Shown one piece after another: positions 6,862-10,655 of a stretch of DNA of 10,655 bases. Position 1 is the first letter of the stretch. Every line of letters starts with the position of its first letter. The notes beneath the pieces are model-generated. The model was not told where the DNA came from. It worked only from the letters and a program-made list of their open reading frames with translations, and did no database searches. Location: the NCBI GenBank assembly GCA_943912755.1, contig CALTWF010000136.1, positions 1 to 10,655 on the forward strand, written 5' to 3'. A program made the position numbers and the translations under genes. This DNA is from an uncultured Pseudomonas sp. (GTDB lineage Bacteria; Pseudomonadota; Gammaproteobacteria; Pseudomonadales; Pseudomonadaceae).

Positions 6862-6890
6862 AGCCGCCCCTTCGCGGGCGGCTTTTTTTT
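6862..6890 (+). terminator. Rho-independent terminator of the symporter gene
   Basis: The stem AGCCGCCC (6862-6869) pairs with GGGCGGCT (6876-6883) around a 6-nt loop and is followed by a run of eight T ending at 6890. It lies 29 bp after the symporter stop and 36 bp before the asparaginase start. Confidence 0.93.
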
Positions 6891-6926
6891 GCCCCGATTT
6901 TGTGTTTTTGCTCCGGAATACCTTTA

Positions 6927-7916
6927 ATGCGCGCAGTCCAGAATCTCCTCGTCCTCTACACCGGCGGCACCATCGGCATGCTGCAAACGCCCCAGGGCCT
7001 GGCCCCGGCCGGCGGTTTCGAGGCGCGCATGCGTGCCTGGCTGGACGAGCACCCCGACACCCCACGGCCCGAATGGCGCCTGCGGGAAATGGCGCCGCTG
7101 CTCGACAGCGCCAACATGCAGCAGGGCAACTGGCTGGCGATGCGCGATGTGATCGTCGAGGCGGTCAAGCAGGACGGCCACGACGGCGTGCTGCTGTTGC
7201 ACGGCACCGACACCCTGGCCTACAGCGCGGCGGCGTTGTCGTTCCTGCTGCTGGGCCTGGACGTACCGGTGCTGCTGACCGGCTCGATGCTGCCGGCCGG
7301 CGCGCCGGGCAGCGATGCCTGGGACAACCTCGCCGGTGCCCTGGCGCTGCTCGCCGAGGGTGTGGAAGACGGCGTGCAGCTGTTCTTCGCCGGCAAGCTG
7401 ATGCCCGGCGTGCAGGCCAGCAAACTTCGTAGCGAAGCCTTCGACGCCTTTGCCGCCCTGCCCCGTCATCGCGACGGCGAGCGGGCGGCCGAAGTGCCGG
7501 CGGTGCTCAGCTACTGCCAGCCGCGCACGCCGGTGAACCTGGCGGTAGTACCGGTGTATCCGGGTTTGCAGGCGGCCCATGTGCGGGCGTTGCTGACCAC
7601 CGGGGTGAAGGGTGTGCTGCTGGAGTGCTACGGCAGCGGCACCGGGCCGTCGGATGACGAGGACCTGCTGGCGGCCCTAAGTGAGGCCGGCGAGCGCGGC
7701 GTGCTGGTTGCCGCGATCAGCCAGTGTGCCGAAGGCAGCGTGGTGTTCGACACCTACGCCGCCGGCAGCCGCCTGCGCGATACCGGGCTGGTCTCGGCCG
7801 GGGGCATGACCCGCGAGGCGGCGCTGGGCAAGTTGTTCGGCTTGCTCGGGGCGGGGCTGGATCTGGCGACTGCGCGGCACTGGTTCGCTCTGGACCTGTG
7901 TGGGGAGCTGGCGTAG
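6927..7916 (+). CDS. ansA: Type I (cytoplasmic) L-asparaginase
   Basis: 329 residues. It hydrolyses asparagine to aspartate and ammonia. Both active-site signatures are present: YTGGTIGM with the nucleophile Thr12 and its partner Tyr11, and HGTDT (92-96) with the second Thr94-Asp95 pair. Lys166 in SKLRSEAFDAF is the conserved catalytic-triad lysine. There is no signal peptide, and the later blocks (VYPGL, LLECYGSGTGP, AISQCAEGSV) match E. coli AnsA better than periplasmic AnsB, so a low-affinity cytoplasmic enzyme is likely. The frame is open to 6774, but an earlier start would lie inside the symporter gene or its terminator; ATG 6927 puts TGGTIG at the family's usual position. The ribosome site (CGGAA, 6914-6918) is weak. 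Asparagine entering through the symporter or another carrier could feed it. Confidence 0.9.
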   Translation: MRAVQNLLVLYTGGTIGMLQTPQGLAPAGGFEARMRAWLDEHPDTPRPEWRLREMAPLLDSANMQQGNWLAMRDVIVEAVKQDGHDGVLLLHGTDTLAYSAAALSFLLLGLDVPVLLTGSMLPAGAPGSDAWDNLAGALALLAEGVEDGVQLFFAGKLMPGVQASKLRSEAFDAFAALPRHRDGERAAEVPAVLSYCQPRTPVNLAVVPVYPGLQAAHVRALLTTGVKGVLLECYGSGTGPSDDEDLLAALSEAGERGVLVAAISQCAEGSVVFDTYAAGSRLRDTGLVSAGGMTREAALGKLFGLLGAGLDLATARHWFALDLCGELA

Positions 7917-7929
7917 CGCCTGGCTTTCG

Positions 7930-7961
7930 GGCCTTATCGCGGGTGAACCCGCGATAAGGCC
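7930..7961. repeat. Perfect palindrome between convergent genes, REP-like, possible bidirectional terminator
   Basis: Two 15-nt arms (7930-7944 and 7947-7961) are perfectly complementary around 2 nt; the core is CGCGGGTGAACCCGCG. This resembles the common P. putida REP built on CGCGGGTAAACCCGC. It fills the gap between the convergent asparaginase and porin genes. There is no T-run on the plus-strand side, so termination is plausible but not certain. Confidence 0.75.
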
Positions 7962-7972
7962 ATCAGCAACGG

Positions 7973-9247
7973 CTACCAAAGGGCAATCGTGTAATCCACA
8001 TTGACCCGCAGCTCATTGCCATCCCTGAAGGTCGCCGCCGGCGCGAAGTCGTTGCGGTACCAGGCATGCCGCACCCTCAGTCCCACGCCCTTGAACGTCC
8101 CGGACTGCACCACGTACGAGACCTCGACATCGGTCTCCCGCTCATGCCGGTCATCCCCGCCAAGCGCCTGCGAAAGCCTGATGTTGCTGCCGTCGATATA
8201 GCGCAGCATGCCCTTCAATCCCGGCACGCCGACACCCGTGAAGTCATAGTCATACTTCACCTGCCAGCTGCGCTCGTCGGCATTGATGAATTCCGAACTC
8301 AACGACCCCTCGGTGATCACCAGCGGCTCGGTGCCCGCCACATAGGGCATGGCACTGTCGCCACTGAGGTGCATGTAGCCGGCGCCGAAGGTGTGCGCCC
8401 CCAGGCCGTAGCTGAACATCGCCGCCAGGTTGCGGTTATCCACGGTGCCGGCCCGGGCGGCGCCATCCTCGCCGGCGATGAAGTAGCGCACGTCGCTTTT
8501 CAGCTTGCCGCCAGCGATGCCCTGCACATGCTCGAAGCCGACGAAGTCCTTGCGATACAGGTCCTGCAGGGTGGCATGGTAGTACTTCAGGGTCAGGGCG
8601 TCGGACCAGCGCCAGTCGGCGCCGAGGAACAGGAACTGGTCCGACTCGGCCTTGCCGTTGAAGCGTCCGTTGGGCGCGGCGACGGTAAATTTCTGATAGT
8701 TGCTGGAATCGCGCTGGTTCATGCGGTCGAGCCAGCCGGCGTGCAGGGTGAAGCCGTCGAGATCCTCGGAGCGCAGGTAAGTGCCGCGCAGGGTCTGCGG
8801 CAGCAGGCGGCTGGGACTGGCGAACATCACCGGCAGCAGGGTGCTGATGGTGCCGGCCTGCAGCTCGGTCCTGGACACCTTCATCTTCGCGGTCAGGCCC
8901 AGCTCGGAGTAGTTGTCGTCCGGCTCGCGGGTCGCCGGGTCATAGGGCAGCAAGCCGGTGCCGACGCGGTCCGGCGAGGAGTCCAGCTTGATCCCGAGCA
9001 TGCCCTGGGCATTCAGGCCAAAGCCCACCGGCCCCTCGGTGAAACCCGAGTTGAAGCGCACGATAAAGCCCTGCGCCCACTCACGCGCCGCAGACTGCGC
9101 CGAGGAGCCCTTGTAGTCGCGGTCGAAGTAGTAGTTGCGGGCGGTCAGGCTGGCCTTGCTGTCGTCGATGAAACCGGCGGCGTGGACGGGGCACACCAGA
9201 AGGAAAGGCAGCAGGAGGCCGAGCCCCCGGAGAACGGATGCATGCAT
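7973..9247 (-). CDS. OprD-family outer membrane porin
   Basis: 424 residues, normal for the family, which forms 18-stranded monomeric barrels that pass small amino acids, peptides or aromatic and other organic acids. The signal peptide is MHASVLRGLGLLLPFLLVCP and onward, cut near VHA-A (after residue 23). The mature start GFIDDSKASLTARNYYFDRD is typical of OprD, as are EWAQGFIVRFNSGFTEGPVG, LGLTAKMKVSRTELQAGT and LPQTLRGTYLRSEDLDG. The protein ends YTIALW, an aromatic C-terminal beta signal. It starts 68 bp after the MhpT-like gene on the same strand, so a shared aromatic-acid substrate is likely though not shown. The ribosome site is weak (AAGTGA) and is preceded by AACAACAA. Confidence 0.92.
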   Translation of the reverse strand: MHASVLRGLGLLLPFLLVCPVHAAGFIDDSKASLTARNYYFDRDYKGSSAQSAAREWAQGFIVRFNSGFTEGPVGFGLNAQGMLGIKLDSSPDRVGTGLLPYDPATREPDDNYSELGLTAKMKVSRTELQAGTISTLLPVMFASPSRLLPQTLRGTYLRSEDLDGFTLHAGWLDRMNQRDSSNYQKFTVAAPNGRFNGKAESDQFLFLGADWRWSDALTLKYYHATLQDLYRKDFVGFEHVQGIAGGKLKSDVRYFIAGEDGAARAGTVDNRNLAAMFSYGLGAHTFGAGYMHLSGDSAMPYVAGTEPLVITEGSLSSEFINADERSWQVKYDYDFTGVGVPGLKGMLRYIDGSNIRLSQALGGDDRHERETDVEVSYVVQSGTFKGVGLRVRHAWYRNDFAPAATFRDGNELRVNVDYTIALW

Positions 9248-9262
9248 GGCGATTCACTTTTA

Positions 9263-9270
9263 TTGTTGTT
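9263..9270 (-). promoter_or_regulatory. Hfq/Crc catabolite-repression (CA) motif of the porin gene
   Basis: On the minus strand this reads AACAACAA, a perfect AAnAAnAA, ending 15 nt before the porin ATG. It lies within an 11-base AACAACAATAA that also occurs before the MhpT-like gene. Confidence 0.6.
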
Positions 9271-9279
9271 GTCAGCGAA

Positions 9280-9303
9280 CCCGCGCCAACGCTGTGGCGC
9301 GGG
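9280..9303 (-). other. Hairpin between the transporter and porin genes
   Basis: A 9-bp perfect stem (9280-9288 with 9295-9303, core CCGCGCCA/TGGCGCGG) and a 6-nt loop lie in the 68-bp gap, upstream of the porin's CA motif. No T-run follows on the minus strand, so it is not a classical terminator. It could stabilise or process the operon mRNA. Confidence 0.5.
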
Positions 9304-9315
9304 GAGATCGGGATA

Positions 9316-10518
9316 TCAGTCGGCCTGGCGGCTGCGGCGCGACAGGCAGAACATGGCCGCCGCCGCCAGCACGATGCCCGGCGCCGAGGCCAGCATCACC
9401 CCCGCCGTTCCGGTGCCCAGGGCCAGCATCTTGCCGGCGATCAGCGGCCCGCTCATGGCCCCGAGACGACCCACCGCCACCGCCGAACCGACGCCGGTGG
9501 CGCGCATCCGCGTCGGGTAGAACAGCGGCGTCAGCGCATACAGCACGCCCTGCCCGCCGGTGGCGAACAGCCCGGCGACGAAGCCGGCCACCAGCATGCC
9601 GGTAAAGCTGCCGGCCACACCCATCGCGGCCAGCGAACCGAGGATGCCGAAGTAGATCAGCAGGGCCATGGCCCAGGTCGGCAGGCGGTCCATCAGGGCG
9701 CCGAGGGCCAGGGTGCCGAGGGCCGCGCCCAATTGCAGGGCGAGCATCACCCAACTGGCCTCACGCGCCTCGAAGCCCTGGCCGACCAGCAGGCTCGGCA
9801 ACCAGTTGATGAGGATGTAGACCACCATCAGGGTGAAGAAATAGCTCAGCCACAACAGCCCCGTGGCCGCGCCCGCGCCATTGCGGAACAGGCCGTGCAT
9901 GACGCCCGTGTCGCTCTGCTCGACCCGCCCCGACTGGAACTGCGCCGACTCCGGCAGGTAGCGCCCAAGCAGCGGCACGATCAGCAGCGGCACCACGCCG
10001 CCGACGTAGAACACCACTTGCCAGCCGCCGGCAAAGCCGAGGATGCCGATCACCGCCGCCAGCGCCGCGCCAAGCGGCACGCCGCAATACATCATGCTCA
10101 CCGCCGTGCCGCGCAAGCGCGGGCCGGCGGCTTCGGAGGTGAGGGCGATCAGGTTCGGCAGCGCCGCGCCAAGGCCGATGCCGGTCAGGCAGCGGGCCGC
10201 GACCAGGCTGTGGAAATCCCAGGCCAGGGCGGTGACCAGCGAGAACAGGCCGAACAGCGCCACCGAGGCCATCAGCACTTTCTTGCGCCCGATGCGGTCG
10301 GCCAGCCAGCCGCCGACGAAGGCCCCCGGCAGCAGGCCGAGGATGCCGGCGCTGAACACCCAGCCCATCTGCATCTTGTCCAGGCCAAAGGCGGCGGCCA
10401 TGCCCTGGGCGGCGATCCCGGCGGCCTGCAGGTCGAGGCCTTCCATCAGGGCGACGAGGAAGCACAGGCCGATGGTGGTAACGAGTTGCACGCGGTTTGT
10501 TGCAGTTATCCCGGTCAT
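9316..10518 (-). CDS. mhpT: MhpT-like aromatic-acid:H+ symporter (3-(3-hydroxyphenyl)propionate permease)
   Basis: 400 residues, a 12-segment major facilitator of the aromatic acid:H+ symporter family. Many blocks match E. coli MhpT as I remember it: CFLVALMEGLDLQAAGIAA (19-37), DKMQMGWVFSAGILGLLPGA, LTSEAAGPRLRGTAVSMMYC, and near the end GRLGAMSGPLIAGKMLALGT. Glu26 and Asp29 in segment 1 stand where PcaK has its essential DGFD acidic pair, and GGWLADRIGRKK (69-80) is the MFS loop 2-3 motif. It probably imports 3-(3-hydroxyphenyl)propionate or a close phenylpropanoid acid with a proton. GAGG (10527-10530) is 8 nt before the ATG, and an AACAACAA motif lies just upstream. The porin follows 68 bp later. 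The rest of a degradation cluster would lie beyond the right edge and is not seen. Confidence 0.88.
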   Translation of the reverse strand: MTGITATNRVQLVTTIGLCFLVALMEGLDLQAAGIAAQGMAAAFGLDKMQMGWVFSAGILGLLPGAFVGGWLADRIGRKKVLMASVALFGLFSLVTALAWDFHSLVAARCLTGIGLGAALPNLIALTSEAAGPRLRGTAVSMMYCGVPLGAALAAVIGILGFAGGWQVVFYVGGVVPLLIVPLLGRYLPESAQFQSGRVEQSDTGVMHGLFRNGAGAATGLLWLSYFFTLMVVYILINWLPSLLVGQGFEAREASWVMLALQLGAALGTLALGALMDRLPTWAMALLIYFGILGSLAAMGVAGSFTGMLVAGFVAGLFATGGQGVLYALTPLFYPTRMRATGVGSAVAVGRLGAMSGPLIAGKMLALGTGTAGVMLASAPGIVLAAAAMFCLSRRSRQAD

Positions 10519-10536
10519 GGGATGTACCTCTAGTTA

Positions 10537-10544
10537 TTGTTGTT
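10537..10544 (-). promoter_or_regulatory. Hfq/Crc catabolite-repression (CA) motif of the mhpT-like gene
   Basis: On the minus strand this reads AACAACAA, within CAACAACAATAACTAGAGG leading into the ribosome site. It ends 18 nt before the ATG. The layout closely resembles the amiE leader, a known Crc target as I recall it. Confidence 0.65.
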
Positions 10545-10558
10545 GAGGTCAAGGGACT

Positions 10559-10628
10559 CATCGCTGGCAAGCCAGCTCCCACAAGGTCGGCGTACACCGT
10601 ACCTGTGGGAGCCGGCTTGCCGGCGATG
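10559..10628. repeat. REP element with a long loop, between co-directional genes
   Basis: The left arm (10559-10583) is identical to the left arm of the REP at 367. The right arm (10604-10628) pairs with it at 23 of 25 positions, with one A-C mismatch and one G-T wobble. The 20-nt middle has a small GGT/ACC closure. It sits inside what looks like an operon, 5 bp after the stop of the upstream gene. Confidence 0.87.
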
Positions 10629-10633
10629 GCGGT

Positions 10634-10655
10634 CTAACGGCGGGCCAGCAGGTCC
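10634..10655 (-). CDS. 3' end of an upstream co-directional gene, product unknown
   Basis: The minus strand carries a frame ending in DLLARR and TAG (10634-10636), cut by the window edge. GC-rich codon use (CTG, GCC, CGC) and a REP right after the stop suggest a real gene end. Seven codons, counting the stop, are too few to name it. From context it may be another gene of an aromatic-acid pathway. Confidence 0.4.

Noticed and set aside
9185..9200. Lipobox-like cysteine in the porin signal peptide (FLLVC)
   Set aside because: The residue before Cys is Val, not Gly/Ala/Ser, and a normal signal peptidase I site (VHA-A) follows; OprD proteins are not lipoproteins.
8066..9520. 484-codon plus-strand open frame over the OprD and MhpT-like genes
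   Set aside because: Antisense shadow spanning two unrelated genes and their spacer; no recognisable domain or ribosome site.
9238..10533. 431-codon plus-strand open frame opposite the MhpT-like gene
   Set aside because: Very rich in Gln, His and Arg, with no family match; complementary to a clear membrane transporter.

Overview
The window is about 10.7 kb of GC-rich, densely coded DNA. It almost certainly comes from a Pseudomonas of the P. putida / P. fluorescens type. The reasons are an OprG/OmpW gene next to a sugar-nucleotide epimerase (from memory, the same pairing occurs at PA4067-PA4068 in PAO1), an OprD-family porin, two typical Pseudomonas REP palindromes, and A-rich Hfq/Crc-type motifs at transporter start sites. 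No insertion sequence, phage gene, CRISPR array, tRNA or rRNA is visible.

Layout. (1) 1-315 is the 3' end of oprG, closed by a strong terminator and a REP. (2) 428-2234, minus strand, is a two-gene operon: an RmlD-like protein that appears to have lost its catalytic Tyr and Lys, followed with an 8-nt overlap by an intact NAD-dependent epimerase. (3) After a 292-bp divergent intergenic region, 2527-4389 on the plus strand holds an Fe(II)/2-oxoglutarate dioxygenase of the clavaminate synthase / VioC / AsnO type and a TSUP (TauE/SafE) membrane transporter 21 bp behind it. (4) An XRE-type regulator (4393-5211, minus) converges on the transporter with a 3-bp gap and diverges from an AGCS sodium:amino-acid symporter (5390-6832, plus). 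That gene is closed by a terminator, and a cytoplasmic type I asparaginase follows (6927-7916, plus). (5) On the minus strand an aromatic-acid transporter very like MhpT (3-(3-hydroxyphenyl)propionate permease) and an OprD porin form the tail of an operon. Its upstream gene is cut by the right edge; only the last seven codons are seen.

How they may work together. Regions 3 and 4 look like an amino-acid module: uptake by AGCS, deamidation by the asparaginase, and a probable amino-acid-type hydroxylase with its own carrier, with an HTH regulator between. This grouping is inference from position and family. MhpT and OprD probably form an inner/outer membrane uptake pair for a phenylpropanoid-type aromatic acid. 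Both have an identical AACAACAA motif just upstream of the start codon, and the AGCS gene has a similar A-rich repeat, so Hfq/Crc catabolite repression of all three uptake genes is a concrete prediction.

The least described items are the dioxygenase-TSUP pair with its regulator and the apparently catalytically dead RmlD-like partner of the epimerase. I see no clearly novel large system.
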